A stretch of 64,000 bases of DNA from the NCBI GenBank assembly GCA_946220775.1, contig CAMIFC010000005.1, forward strand, positions 1 to 64,000, given 5' to 3'. Each line of letters begins with the position of its first letter. Within the stretch, counting starts at the first letter, position 1. Of the stretch, positions 1 through 8,391 are shown piece after piece. The stretch comes from an uncultured Corynebacterium sp. Lineage in GTDB: Bacteria > Actinomycetota > Actinomycetes > Mycobacteriales > Mycobacteriaceae. Below the pieces are notes generated by a model that saw only the letters and a program-made list of their open reading frames with translations, was not told the origin of the DNA and did not search any database. A program made the position numbers and the translations under genes.

Positions 1-141
1 CGCTGGAGCCTCACCGGTCTTTTCATATTCGGCAAGGATGTCGATACGGCGCTGGGATGCAGTGGCTGGGGGGTAGTTGCCGGGTGCGGTCACTGGGGCG
101 CAGTCGCTGTGGCGGCGGACACTGAGGGGCAAATGCAACAT
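1..141 (-). CDS. Partial ORF, possible IS3-type transposase OrfA N-terminus
   Basis: An open frame on the minus strand runs from an ATG at 141-139 off the left edge without a stop (47 codons visible). The last visible residues, RRIDILAEYEKTGEAPA, resemble the first helix of the helix-turn-helix in a group of actinobacterial IS3-type OrfA proteins (pattern KILAEYE, normally followed by a GALLRREGL-like stretch). That next stretch lies outside the window. The ribosome-binding site is poor, so the true start may differ. The family assignment is an inference from a short match; a small unrelated protein is equally possible. Confidence 0.35.
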   Translation of the reverse strand, partial: MLHLPLSVRRHSDCAPVTAPGNYPPATASQRRIDILAEYEKTGEAPA

Positions 142-281
142 CCTGTCGGGGTTAAGTGGGGCATGTTGAAACATGGATGCCGCGTTTTAATGCTTTGACC
201 AGCGGTTTTGGCATTTGTCGGTTCTCAACGTATGGTTATGGCCAGACAGCAAGCAGCACGCACTGCTGATTCTGTTATGAC

Positions 282-355
282 CGGGATATGGCGCAGTTTG
301 GTAGCGCACTCGCTTTGGGAGCGAGGGGTCGTGGGTTCAAATCCCGCTATCCCGA
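282..355 (+). tRNA. tRNA-Pro (anticodon TGG)
   Basis: A complete cloverleaf can be folded by eye. The acceptor stem CGGGATA (282-288) pairs with TATCCCG (348-354), with discriminator A355. The anticodon stem CTCGC (309-313) pairs with GCGAG (321-325), and the seven-base loop TTTGGGA places TGG at 316-318. The T arm is GTGGG TTCAAAT CCCGC. No CCA is encoded, which is common in actinobacteria. It decodes CCN proline codons. Confidence 0.96.
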
Positions 356-362
356 CACTATT

Positions 363-396
363 GAGCCGGAGGTTCGCACTAGCGATCCTCCGGCTC
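363..396 (+). terminator. Terminator after tRNA-Pro
   Basis: GAGCCGGAGG (363-372) is perfectly complementary to CCTCCGGCTC (387-396), a 10-bp stem with a 14-nt loop, followed directly by TTTGTCGTT. It starts 8 nt after the tRNA end, so it probably ends that transcript. The stretch from here to the tig start (397-635) has no convincing gene; a TAAACT at 560-565 could be the tig -10 element. Confidence 0.75.
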
Positions 397-635
397 TTTG
401 TCGTTGGCGATCTAATTCTCGCTACGTCGGCCCTGGTGCCGTTTCCGCGCCACCCGCACCCGTGCTGTTTCCACGCTGTCAGTACCCGTGGATCTCGCGA
501 TTCGGACATCTCCACGCCTCTTCGAGGGGGTAGGCGCAACCCTAGGACGATAGACCCGATAAACTTGGGCGATGTCCAACGCTGGCAGTTCATTTTCCAC
601 TGTCAGTACCTATAAACACACAGGAGAGTGCACCC

Positions 636-2162
636 GTGAAGAGCTCTGTTGAGAACCTGAGCGCTACCCGCACCAAGATCACCGTCGAGGTACCCTTCGA
701 CGAGCTCAAGCCGGAGTTCGACAAGGCGTATGCCTCCCTGAGCCAGCAGGTTAATATGCCTGGCTTCCGTAAGGGCAAGGTCCCTGCAAAGATTCTGGAA
801 GCTCGTCTCGGCCGGGGGGTTGTCCTCGACCAGGTTGTCAACGAGATGCTGCCATCTCGCTACAGCAAGGCGATTGAGGAGCATGACGTCAAGGCTCTCG
901 GCCAGCCTGATATTGAAATCACCGAACTGAAGGATGGCGAGTCCATCACCTTCACCGCTGAGGTTGACGTCCGTCCGGAGATTGACGTCCCAGACTTCGC
1001 CAAGATCTCCGTCGAAGTTGATTCCCTCAACGTTGATGACGCTGCAGTCGAAGAGGAGCTGAAGAATCTCCAGGCTCGTTTCGGCGCCCTGAAGAGCGTT
1101 GACCGCAAGGTCAAGAAGGGCGACTTCGTTTCCATCGACCTGTCCGCCACCATCGACGGCGAGACCGTTGATGAAGCCACCACCGAGGGCCTGTCCCACG
1201 AGGTTGGCAACGATTCCCTGATCGAGGGTCTGGATGACGCCCTGACCGGCATGAAGGCGGGCGAGGAATCCACCTTCACCTCCAAGCTGGTCGCTGGCGA
1301 GCACGCTGACGAAGAGGCTGAGGTCACCGTCAAGGTTCAGTCCGTCAAGGAGCGTGAGCTCCCTGAGCTGGATGACGACTTAGCACAGTTGGCGTCCGAA
1401 TTCGACACGCTGGAAGAGCTGAAGGATTCCCTGAAGTCCCAGGTCGAGGATCAGCTGAAGAACTCCCAGGCCGGTCAGATCCGTGACCGCGTTCTGGAAG
1501 CTGCGCTGAAGGACACCGAGGTTCCACTGCCAGAGACCGTCGTGGACGAGCAGGTTCAGGGCCAGATCCAGCAGCTGATTAGCCAGTTTGGTGGCGATGA
1601 GAAGGTCTTCGAGCAGATGCTTGCTGCTCAGGATCTGACCCGCGAGAAGTTCGAAGAGGACGCTCGCGATGCTGCTGAGGATTCCGTCCGCACCCAGCTG
1701 TTCCTCGATGCGCTGGCTGATATTGAGCAGCCAGAGGTCTCCCAGGAGGAGCTGATGGACCACATCAGCTTCACCGCCGCCCAGTACGGCATGGAGCCAA
1801 ACCAGTTCATCATGCAGCTGCAGCAGTCTGGCCAGATCACCAGCCTGTTCGCTGATGTTCGTCGTGGTAAGGCACTGGCGATCAACATTGCCAAGACCTC
1901 CGTCAAGGACAACGATGGTCAGGACGTCGACCCGAAGCAGTACTTCGGCGTCGAGGTTGCCGAGGAGGAGTCCGAGGAAAAGGACGCCAAGGCTGACACT
2001 AAGGCGGACAAGAAGGACGAAAAGAAGGCTGACGAGAAGCCAGCTGAGAAGAAGTCTTCTGCAAAGAAGTCCTCCGCTAAGAAGTCTTCCACCAAGAAGT
2101 CGACGAAGAAGTCCTCCGCGAAGAAGACCACCAAGAAGTCCACGAAGTCCGAGGACAAGTAG
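636..2162 (+). CDS. tig: Trigger factor
   Basis: Ribosome-associated chaperone and FKBP-type peptidyl-prolyl isomerase (508 residues) that receives nascent chains at the exit tunnel. The N-terminal ribosome-binding signature GFRKGK is at residues 43-48. A PPIase domain follows at about 155-240, then the helical chaperone domain. The GTG start is chosen because AGGAG sits about 10 nt upstream (GGAGAG at 622-628). After residue about 440 comes a highly charged tail rich in D, E and K that ends in repeated AKKSS/TKKS units; this lysine-rich tail is longer than in E. coli trigger factor and may bind nucleic acid. The gene precedes clpP1P2 and is separated from it by a strong hairpin at 2205-2235. 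Confidence 0.97.
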   Translation: MKSSVENLSATRTKITVEVPFDELKPEFDKAYASLSQQVNMPGFRKGKVPAKILEARLGRGVVLDQVVNEMLPSRYSKAIEEHDVKALGQPDIEITELKDGESITFTAEVDVRPEIDVPDFAKISVEVDSLNVDDAAVEEELKNLQARFGALKSVDRKVKKGDFVSIDLSATIDGETVDEATTEGLSHEVGNDSLIEGLDDALTGMKAGEESTFTSKLVAGEHADEEAEVTVKVQSVKERELPELDDDLAQLASEFDTLEELKDSLKSQVEDQLKNSQAGQIRDRVLEAALKDTEVPLPETVVDEQVQGQIQQLISQFGGDEKVFEQMLAAQDLTREKFEEDARDAAEDSVRTQLFLDALADIEQPEVSQEELMDHISFTAAQYGMEPNQFIMQLQQSGQITSLFADVRRGKALAINIAKTSVKDNDGQDVDPKQYFGVEVAEEESEEKDAKADTKADKKDEKKADEKPAEKKSSAKKSSAKKSSTKKSTKKSSAKKTTKKSTKSEDK

Positions 2163-2204
2163 GTTCTTCGCGAGCGCGGGTGGTGTCTAAACCCCGCGGC
2201 TTTC

Positions 2205-2235
2205 GGCACCCCCGGAGGAATACTCCGGGGGTGCC
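2205..2235 (+). terminator. Hairpin terminator between tig and clpP1
   Basis: A perfect 13-bp GC-rich stem (2205-2217 with 2223-2235) closes a 5-nt loop (GAATA). There is no downstream T-tract, so it is an I-shaped terminator or a processing or attenuation structure. It separates tig from the clpP1P2 transcript. Confidence 0.7.
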
Positions 2236-2238
2236 GTG

Positions 2239-2252
2239 CGCTTAGAGCGAAC
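2239..2252 (+). promoter_or_regulatory. Candidate ClgR box upstream of clpP1
   Basis: The sequence CGCTTAGAGCGAAC fits the actinobacterial ClgR core (CGC, five bases with central A, GCG, then A/T A/T G/C). Read on the other strand it begins GTTCGCTC. It lies about 82 bp before the clpP1 start. ClgR is the known activator of clpP1P2 in corynebacteria and streptomycetes, so location and motif agree. The four bases before the core do not match the full consensus, so this is a good but not certain site. Confidence 0.55.
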
Positions 2253-2333
2253 AAGGGCTTCTCACGCCGCATTGCGACCCATTGAGTCGCTAGGGTGGGG
2301 AGCACGAACAATAAAACCTAACGAAGGGGCACA

Positions 2334-2930
2334 ATGAGCAGTCTTTCGAGCAGTCTCATGTCCGGCGATGTGTCGGGAATGAATCTCAACGACTCGGTAT
2401 TTGAACGCCTGCTGCGCGAACGCATCATCTTCCTGGGCAGCCAGGTGGACGATGAGATCGCCAACAAGCTGTGCGCTCAGATCCTGTTGCTGTCGGCAGA
2501 GGATCCGGATAAGGACATCTCGCTGTACATCAACTCGCCAGGTGGTTCCGTCACCGCTGGCATGGCGATCTTTGACACGATGCAGTACGCACCGTGCGAT
2601 ATCGCTACCTACGGCATGGGCCTGGCTGCGTCTATGGGCCAGTTCCTGTTGTCGGCTGGTACCAAGGGCAAGCGTTACGCGCTGCCACATGCACGCATCA
2701 TGATGCACCAGCCATCCGCTGGTGTGGGCGGTACTGCGGCTGATATCGCTATTCAGGCGGAGCAGTTCGCACACACGAAGCGTGAGATGGCCGAGCTGAT
2801 CGCTGGCTTCACTGGCCAGACCATCGAGCAGATCACCAAGGATTCTGACCGTGACCGTTGGTTCACTGCTCAGCAGGCTAAGGACTACGGCTTCGTCGAT
2901 CACGTCATTACCTCTGCGAAGGAGAAGTAA
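2334..2930 (+). CDS. clpP1: ATP-dependent Clp protease proteolytic subunit 1
   Basis: Serine peptidase of family S14 (198 residues). It forms the mixed ClpP1P2 barrel used with ClpX or ClpC. The catalytic triad is visible: Ser100 in GLAASMGQ, His125 in [10 protein letters not shown] and Asp174 in SDRDRW. The oxyanion strand [10 protein letters not shown] lies at 67-76. The start ATG is preceded by a GAAGGGG-like ribosome-binding site. clpP2 follows after 3 nt, so the two subunits are made from one mRNA. Actinobacteria typically carry this pair and need both for activity. Confidence 0.96.
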   Translation: MSSLSSSLMSGDVSGMNLNDSVFERLLRERIIFLGSQVDDEIANKLCAQILLLSAEDPDKDISLYINSPGGSVTAGMAIFDTMQYAPCDIATYGMGLAASMGQFLLSAGTKGKRYALPHARIMMHQPSAGVGGTAADIAIQAEQFAHTKREMAELIAGFTGQTIEQITKDSDRDRWFTAQQAKDYGFVDHVITSAKEK

Positions 2931-2933
2931 AGA

Positions 2934-3554
2934 ATGCAGATGCCAGAATCGCGTTACATCCTTCCATCGTTCGTGGAGCACTCCAGCTATGGTGCGAAGG
3001 AATCAAACCCGTACAACAAGCTCTTCGAAGAGCGCATTATCTTCCTGGGCACCCAGGTCGATGACGCTGCGGCGAATGACATCATGGCGCAGCTGCTGGT
3101 CCTTGAGGGACTGGACCCGGACCGCGACATCACGATGTACATCAATTCCCCAGGCGGTTCGTTCACCAGCCTAATGGCGATTTATGACACGATGCAGTAC
3201 GTCCGTCCCGACGTTCAGACCGTTTGCTTGGGTCAGGCCGCGTCGGCGGCTGCCGTCCTGTTGGCAGCGGGGACGCCAGGCAAGCGCGCCGCACTGCCGA
3301 ATGCCCGCGTGCTGATTCACCAGCCAGCGTCGGGTGGCGTTCAGGGGCAGGTTTCCGACCTGGAGATTCAGGCCAAGGAAATCGACCGCATGCGCTTGCT
3401 GATGGAAAAGACCCTGGCCCGCCACACCGGTCGGACCGAGGACCAGATCCGCATTGACACGGATCGCGACAAGATCCTGGACGCGAACGAGGCCAAGGAA
3501 TACGGCATCATCGACCAGGTCTTTGAATACCGGAAGCTGTCCGCTCAGGAATAA
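2934..3554 (+). CDS. clpP2: ATP-dependent Clp protease proteolytic subunit 2
   Basis: Second ClpP paralogue (206 residues), partner of ClpP1 in the heteromeric tetradecamer. The triad is Ser104 (GQAASAAAV), His129 (VLIHQP) and Asp179 (DTDRDK). It has a longer N-terminal segment than ClpP1 (about 25 residues before the shared core), which may be trimmed. The ATG follows the clpP1 stop by 3 nt, with its ribosome-binding site (GGAGAAG) inside the end of clpP1, which implies translational coupling. A hairpin with a T-tract follows at 3584-3647. Confidence 0.96.
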   Translation: MQMPESRYILPSFVEHSSYGAKESNPYNKLFEERIIFLGTQVDDAAANDIMAQLLVLEGLDPDRDITMYINSPGGSFTSLMAIYDTMQYVRPDVQTVCLGQAASAAAVLLAAGTPGKRAALPNARVLIHQPASGGVQGQVSDLEIQAKEIDRMRLLMEKTLARHTGRTEDQIRIDTDRDKILDANEAKEYGIIDQVFEYRKLSAQE

Positions 3555-3583
3555 ACCTGCGGCCATCTTTGGTTGAGGGGACT

Positions 3584-3647
3584 GTGCTCTTCTGCAAAAT
3601 GGTGACTTGAGTCGTCAGTACTCGAGCACCAGCGGAAGAGCACTTTT
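3584..3647 (+). terminator. Terminator after clpP2
   Basis: GTGCTCTTC (3584-3592) pairs with GAAGAGCAC (3635-3643), followed by TTTT. The 42-nt loop itself can fold (GACTTGAGTC and CTCGAG segments). It separates clpP1P2 from clpX, which therefore likely has its own promoter. Confidence 0.55.
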
Positions 3648-3720
3648 CGCACCTTGCGCCCATGTGACTTCGACCATGTGTGCGAGTCACACTTAGGTCA
3701 TGTCCAGCCGAGCCGGTATC

Positions 3721-3748
3721 TTGGAAGCCGACTCAAGTTCATTACTCG
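3721..3748 (+). promoter_or_regulatory. Candidate clpX promoter
   Basis: TTGGAA (3721-3726) and TACTCG (3743-3748) are spaced 16 nt apart and lie 20 nt before the clpX start. The -10 is a weak match. Position and the terminator upstream support a separate clpX promoter. Confidence 0.3.
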
Positions 3749-3768
3749 ATTCACCGAAGAAAGCCTGA

Positions 3769-5052
3769 TTGTCACCCATGCAAGAAAGTGCCGAGCTGCT
3801 GAAGTGCTCGTTTTGCGGCAAGAGCCAGAAGCAGGTTCGTAAGCTGATCGCCGGCGCCGGCGTGTACATCTGCAACGAATGCATTGAGCTGTGCAATGAA
3901 ATCATCGAAGAAGAGCTAGTCACCACTGGCTCCCAGGAAACTTCAGAGAAACTGCCAACCCCCAAGGCAATCTCCGCATTCCTGGATAACTACGTGATTG
4001 GGCAGGACGAAGCGAAGCGCACTCTCGCCGTCGCCGTGTACAACCACTACAAACGCATCCAGGTTGAGCAGGCCAATGCCACCGCCCGTCGCAACGATGA
4101 GGACGTGGAGCTGTCGAAGTCGAACATCCTCATGCTCGGCCCCACGGGCTCGGGTAAGACCTACCTGGCTCAGTCATTGGCGCGCATGTTGGACGTTCCC
4201 TTCGCGATTGCGGACGCGACCTCGCTGACCGAAGCGGGTTACGTCGGTGAAGACGTGGAGAACATCCTCCTCAAACTCCTGCAGAGCGCAGACTTCGATG
4301 TGGAAAAGGCACAGCGCGGGATCATTTACGTCGATGAGGTCGACAAGATTGGGCGCAAGTCCGAGAATCCGTCGATCACCCGCGACGTGTCTGGTGAAGG
4401 CGTACAGCAGGCGCTGCTGAAGATCCTCGAAGGCACCGTGGCATCCGTTCCCCCACAGGGTGGACGGAAGCACCCGAACCAGGAGTTCATCCAGTTCGAT
4501 ACGAAGAATGTGCTCTTCATCGTCGCTGGGGCTTTCGCTGGCCTAGAAAAGGTCATCAGCGATCGTCGTGGCAAGAAGGGGCTGGGCTTCGGTGCGGAAG
4601 TCACTGGCAAGTCGGACGAGGATCCGAATCCGTTCCAGTACGTCGAGTCCGAAGACTTGGTTAAGTTCGGTCTCATCCCAGAGCTGATCGGGCGCCTGCC
4701 CGTCATCACCCATGTTGGGCACTTGGATGAAGACGCGTTGGTGAAGGTGCTCACCGAGCCGAAGAACTCACTGGTGCGTCAGTACCAGCGACTCTTTGAG
4801 CTGGACGGCGTGCGCCTAGAGTTCGAGGAAGACGCACTGCGGGAGATCGCGCGCCAGGCGCTAGTCCGCGAAACCGGCGCCCGTGGACTGCGGTCCATCA
4901 TGGAGCGAATCTTGTTGCCGATCATGTACTCCATTCCGGAGGACGACGAAGTTGCAGAAGTGGTCATTACCGAGGCTGCAGCTAAGGGTGAGGCTGAAGC
5001 GACTTCGCTGAGCCACGAAGAGGTCGCTGAACGCGACAAGAAGTCCGCCTAG
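3769..5052 (+). CDS. clpX: ATP-dependent Clp protease ATP-binding subunit ClpX
   Basis: AAA+ unfoldase (427 residues) that recognises substrates and feeds them to ClpP1P2. A zinc-binding domain with C13, C16, C35 and C38 leads. Walker A GPTGSGKT is at 124-131, the pore loop GYVG at 156-159 and Walker [11 protein letters not shown] at 184-193. The chosen start is TTG 3769, which has a GAAAG ribosome-binding site 5 nt upstream; known corynebacterial ClpX proteins also begin three residues before MQES. ATG 3778 is the alternative. The C-terminus ends in an acidic, alanine-rich tail. The gene is convergent with the minus-strand regulator that follows. Confidence 0.96.
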   Translation: MSPMQESAELLKCSFCGKSQKQVRKLIAGAGVYICNECIELCNEIIEEELVTTGSQETSEKLPTPKAISAFLDNYVIGQDEAKRTLAVAVYNHYKRIQVEQANATARRNDEDVELSKSNILMLGPTGSGKTYLAQSLARMLDVPFAIADATSLTEAGYVGEDVENILLKLLQSADFDVEKAQRGIIYVDEVDKIGRKSENPSITRDVSGEGVQQALLKILEGTVASVPPQGGRKHPNQEFIQFDTKNVLFIVAGAFAGLEKVISDRRGKKGLGFGAEVTGKSDEDPNPFQYVESEDLVKFGLIPELIGRLPVITHVGHLDEDALVKVLTEPKNSLVRQYQRLFELDGVRLEFEEDALREIARQALVRETGARGLRSIMERILLPIMYSIPEDDEVAEVVITEAAAKGEAEATSLSHEEVAERDKKSA

Positions 5053-5110
5053 TTCGCGCTATTCCGCCTAGTGCGGTTTACACGACGACGATCGGCTCAA
5101 ACCGGCCCCG

Positions 5111-5968
5111 CTACTCCTGCTCAAACTCGCCAAAATCTGCCAGTTGAGGGAAATAGTCGGGGTCGTTGGGGCTGGCGTCCGAAGAAATATCGGAGGAATC
5201 CTCCGAACCGTAAAGGGACGCGGACACAGGGGCGCCCGAGAGCTCATTGGGGGAATAGTGGGTGTACGACGACGCGCTGGTCGCAGGCAGGGGGATCATC
5301 AAAAAAGCGAGCACCGCATCGCAGGCTAGCTTGATGAGGCCTTCTCTATTGTGAGGCTGGTCGGCGTCCATCTCATATAGGGCGAAAAACGTGTGGCGAT
5401 GGGACACACTGAAACTCGCGATGCTCAGTAGCAGGGCATAGACATCCTCGGCAGACACACCCGTGCGGAATGCGCCCAAATCATGGCCACGCATGAGCAC
5501 CCGGTCGAGCTGCAAAATTATGGGGGACTGCTCCAACACATCCATGCGCGTGTCCACATCAGCAAGATTGAACATATTCTCCATGATGAGCAGCCGAACT
5601 GCCTCCGGGTTCGCCTGGAAGCGCTGCATGGTATCGGTGACCAGCTGGCGCAAGGCCTCGGCGGGAATGTGGATATCCTCGGGCAACTTGCTGGACGAAT
5701 CCACGGGGGTATTTGTCGGCCAGAGCGTCGACAGCGCAAAGCGCAAGGCTTCCTCGTAAAGCGCCTGGGTGTTGTTCACCAATGAATGCTGTGGGGGAAG
5801 ATTCCCGGCTTCCGCAATCGCCGCAAGATCAGCATGACTGAGTGAGGTGCCCGATTGAGACAGCAACGGCAACGCGGCCGTCATCGCGGCAACGTAGTCC
5901 GATGGGCTGAGCTCATAACGATCTGCCGAGGCAGGCAGGGGAGCACTGGGCGTAGAAGAACCGGACAA
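5111..5968 (-). CDS. Divergent TetR-family-like transcriptional regulator
   Basis: About 285 residues. The first segment (YVAAMTAALPLL to ALYEEALRFAL) has the helix pattern of a TetR DNA-binding domain but is degenerate. The next part (EAVRLLIMENMF to HTFFALYEM) looks like a TetR C-terminal ligand and dimer domain. The last 60 residues are a low-complexity acidic, serine-rich tail. TTG 5968 is preferred because AGGAAAGG lies 5 nt upstream; an earlier TTG at 6001 is also open. The gene is divergent from mdh, with an inverted repeat between them, so it may control itself and mdh. The ligand is unknown. It carries one copy of the GGACGCCA repeat, coding SSDASP. Confidence 0.6.
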   Translation of the reverse strand: MSGSSTPSAPLPASADRYELSPSDYVAAMTAALPLLSQSGTSLSHADLAAIAEAGNLPPQHSLVNNTQALYEEALRFALSTLWPTNTPVDSSSKLPEDIHIPAEALRQLVTDTMQRFQANPEAVRLLIMENMFNLADVDTRMDVLEQSPIILQLDRVLMRGHDLGAFRTGVSAEDVYALLLSIASFSVSHRHTFFALYEMDADQPHNREGLIKLACDAVLAFLMIPLPATSASSYTHYSPNELSGAPVSASLYGSEDSSDISSDASPNDPDYFPQLADFGEFEQE

Positions 5969-6034
5969 TTGAACCTTTCCTGCCCTCGTACGCTGGGGCA
6001 ATTGCTTCGCAGACTAATGCTCCTCATGGTAGTG

Positions 6035-6063
6035 GGACAACGGATGTAACCTGGAAGTTGTCC
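6035..6063. promoter_or_regulatory. Inverted repeat in the tetR-like/mdh divergent region
   Basis: GGACAAC (6035-6041) is the reverse complement of GTTGTCC (6057-6063), with a 15-nt spacer. It lies between the divergent regulator and mdh, where an operator would be expected. The function is inferred from position only. Confidence 0.35.
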
Positions 6064-6140
6064 GCATCTAGACGGTGCGTGCGCACTGTGAAATACCCCC
6101 GTTTTGCCCCCGTTTTTGTCGAAGAAAGGTCGTAAACTCC

Positions 6141-7127
6141 ATGACTGAAACCCCCCCATTGACCGTTGCCGTGACCGGCGCGGCCGGCCAGATTGCATAC
6201 TCCCTGTTGTTCCGCATCGCCGCCGGGGAGATCATCCCAGGGCGCAAGGTGAAGCTGCGCCTCATCGAGATCGAGCCAGCTCGCAAAGCAGCAGAAGGTG
6301 TGGCCATGGAATTGCAGGACTCTGCGTTTCCGCTGCTGACCGAGGTGACGATCCACACGGATCCCGAGGAAGGCTTCGCCGACGCCGACGCGGTGTTCCT
6401 GGTTGGGGCTCTGCCACGCAAGCAGGGCCAGGAGCGCGCTGACCTGCTGGCCGCCAACGGTTCCATCTTCGGCCCACAGGGCGAGGCGCTGGGCAAGGTC
6501 GCGCCAGAGGCCCGGACGCTGGTCGTTGGCAACCCAGCCAACACGAACGCCGCAATTCTGGCAGCCCACGCACCGAACATTCCGGCACGCCGCATCACCG
6601 CGATGATGCGCTTGGATCACAACCGTGCCTTGGCACAGTCCGCAGACAAGCTCGGCGCAGAGATCGCGGAGCTGTCCCAGATGGCGGTGTGGGGCAACCA
6701 CTCGGCATCCCAGTTCCCAGACACCACGTGGCTGCGCCGCGGCGAGGACAGCGTCCACGAGGAGTTCGACGAGGCCTGGCTGACCGATGAGTTCATCCCG
6801 CGCGTTGCCAAGCGCGGCGCGGAGATCATCGAGGTTCGTGGGCATTCTTCCGCAGCGTCGGCGGCATCTGCAGCGATCGACCACATGCGCGATTGGTTCT
6901 TGGGGACGCCAGCCGATGACTGGGTATCAGTAGCGTTGCCATCTGACGGTTCTTATGGCGTTCCGGAAGGCCTGGTGTTTGGCTTCCCATGCCGCTCCGT
7001 GGATGGGGAATGGGAAATCGTTCAGGGACTGGAGCTCAGCGAGTTCCAGAAGGAACACATCGCCAAGACCCAGGCGGAGCTGGAAGAAGAGCTCGCAGCG
7101 GTGAAGGACGCGGGCTTCATTAAGTAA
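6141..7127 (+). CDS. mdh: Malate dehydrogenase
   Basis: NAD-dependent malate/oxaloacetate interconversion in the TCA cycle (328 residues). The Rossmann motif [15 protein letters not shown] is at the N-terminus. The substrate-binding arginine (MMRLDHNRA) and the catalytic histidine ([11 protein letters not shown]) are both present. Length and motifs match the cytosolic-type MDH of actinobacteria. The open frame extends upstream to 6075, but ATG 6141 is chosen because GAAAGG precedes it and the family begins MTETPP-like. It is divergent from the TetR-like gene. No clear terminator follows. Confidence 0.95.
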   Translation: MTETPPLTVAVTGAAGQIAYSLLFRIAAGEIIPGRKVKLRLIEIEPARKAAEGVAMELQDSAFPLLTEVTIHTDPEEGFADADAVFLVGALPRKQGQERADLLAANGSIFGPQGEALGKVAPEARTLVVGNPANTNAAILAAHAPNIPARRITAMMRLDHNRALAQSADKLGAEIAELSQMAVWGNHSASQFPDTTWLRRGEDSVHEEFDEAWLTDEFIPRVAKRGAEIIEVRGHSSAASAASAAIDHMRDWFLGTPADDWVSVALPSDGSYGVPEGLVFGFPCRSVDGEWEIVQGLELSEFQKEHIAKTQAELEEELAAVKDAGFIK

Positions 7128-7179
7128 TCACCAAGCTGATTTTATGATTCAGTAACGGGTGCGATGTTGACGTGGTTCA

Positions 7180-7204
7180 GTGTGGAATATGAACTCTTCC
7201 ACAC
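7180..7204. repeat. 8-bp-stem hairpin downstream of mdh
   Basis: GTGTGGAA (7180-7187) is complementary to TTCCACAC (7197-7204) around a 9-nt loop. There is no T-tract. It could be an operator or a weak terminator for mdh. Confidence 0.35.
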
Positions 7205-7215
7205 CACACCACTCG

Positions 7216-7261
7216 ACCCAGCACCACCAACTAACCCAGTACCACCAAATAACCCAGCACC
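7216..7261 (+). repeat. 18-bp tandem repeat before the esterase
   Basis: Two full units and one partial unit of an 18-bp C/A-rich repeat (7216-7233, 7234-7251, 7252-7261; core ACCCAGYACCACCAA) end just before the esterase ATG at 7267. The units differ at three positions. A short tandem array in a 5' leader can change translation by slippage; no function is shown. Confidence 0.7.
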
Positions 7262-7266
7262 GCGCA

Positions 7267-8345
7267 ATGCCGGTTCGTTCGAAGAAGTACTCACTGCAGG
7301 CACGCGCTACGGCGAAGGCCGGTCAATGGTTGAACTCGATTCCGCGACCGCTGTTGCGCCTGCTGCCGACCGTGGAGAACAGCAGCGGTGATCGACTGGA
7401 CCCGCAGATCGCGCTGAGCCTGAAAGTACTGGGCTGGTTGGAAAAGCTGGGTGGGGGGTGGATTCACCGAACTACCGCTGGACAAAGGCCGCGCGCTGAT
7501 CGACGATGAAGCCCTGATGGGAGGCGGGCGTCCTGAAAAGGTCGGTTCGGCCCGGGAGTACCGCGTCGACGGGGTACGGGTGCGGGAATACCGTCCGGCG
7601 GGGGTGTCGATAGATGCGAAGCTCCCCACACTGATTTATCTGCACGGCGGCGGTTGGGTCTTAGGATCACTGGATTCTCACGACGCGACGGCCCGCTACC
7701 TGTGCAACCGGGTAGGTGCAGCCGTGCTTTCGGTGGACTATCGATTGGCTCCAGAAAACCCGTATCCAGCGGGACTGGATGACGTCCTGAAAATTATCGA
7801 CGCAGCACAACGAGGGCGAATCGACGGGGGTGGATACCGAACGCATCGCGGTTGGCGGTGATTCGGCGGGCGGAAACCTCACGGCCGCCGCGTGCCTGCG
7901 CCTGCGTGACGAGGGAAAACCGCAACCGGTGTTGCAGGTGTTGTTCGTTCCGGTCACGGACCTGACTCGCCTCGACCGCCCGAGCTATGAGGAATTTGCG
8001 GACGGGTACTTTCTCACAGCTGAACAAATGCGCTGGTACATCGACCATTACACGCCGGATCCGGGGATGCGGGAACAACCGTATGCATCGCCGTTACTCG
8101 CGGAGGATTTGTCGGGATTAGCGCCCGCATACGTGGCGGTGGATGGCTTCGATCCATTGCGCGATGAAGGAGAGGAGTACGCGCGCAGGCTCACCGCCGC
8201 GGGGGTTCCGACAACGCTTCGACGCCACGGCGAACTCGTGCACCCATTTGTGAACTCGTTGGGAGTGTGGCCGAACGCGCGCCGGGCATTGGATGAGGCC
8301 GTGGGCGCGTTACGACTAGCGCTCCAGGCCGGTGGCGCTGTGTGA
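7267..8345 (+). pseudogene. HSL-family (family IV) esterase/lipase, two frameshifts
   Basis: The protein is spread over three frames. Residues starting MPVRSKKYS run to the G-run at 7453-7458. The frame with the oxyanion motif HGGGW continues to the G-run at 7826-7830. The last part holds the nucleophile elbow GDSAGG, the acid region DGFDPLRDEG and the catalytic His (VHPF). Deleting one G from each run gives a continuous alpha/beta hydrolase of 358 residues with the full triad. Either both breaks are sequence errors or the gene is inactive. Such enzymes cleave short-chain esters; the substrate is unknown. It lies between mdh and valS. Confidence 0.8.
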
Positions 8346-8391
8346 TAGCCCGCGCGAGGTAGATTTTGCTTCTCTACTACACTGGTCAAAC

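Noticed and set aside
208..615. 135-codon open frame across tRNA-Pro and the tig leader
   Set aside because: It runs through a complete tRNA and a terminator and has no recognisable protein features.
603..1304. Long minus-strand open frames inside tig
   Set aside because: Shadow frames created by high GC and strong codon bias of tig; the plus-strand protein is certain.
7164..7391. 75-codon proline-rich frame before the esterase
   Set aside because: It is the 18-bp tandem repeat read in one frame; it has no ribosome-binding site and overlaps the esterase start.
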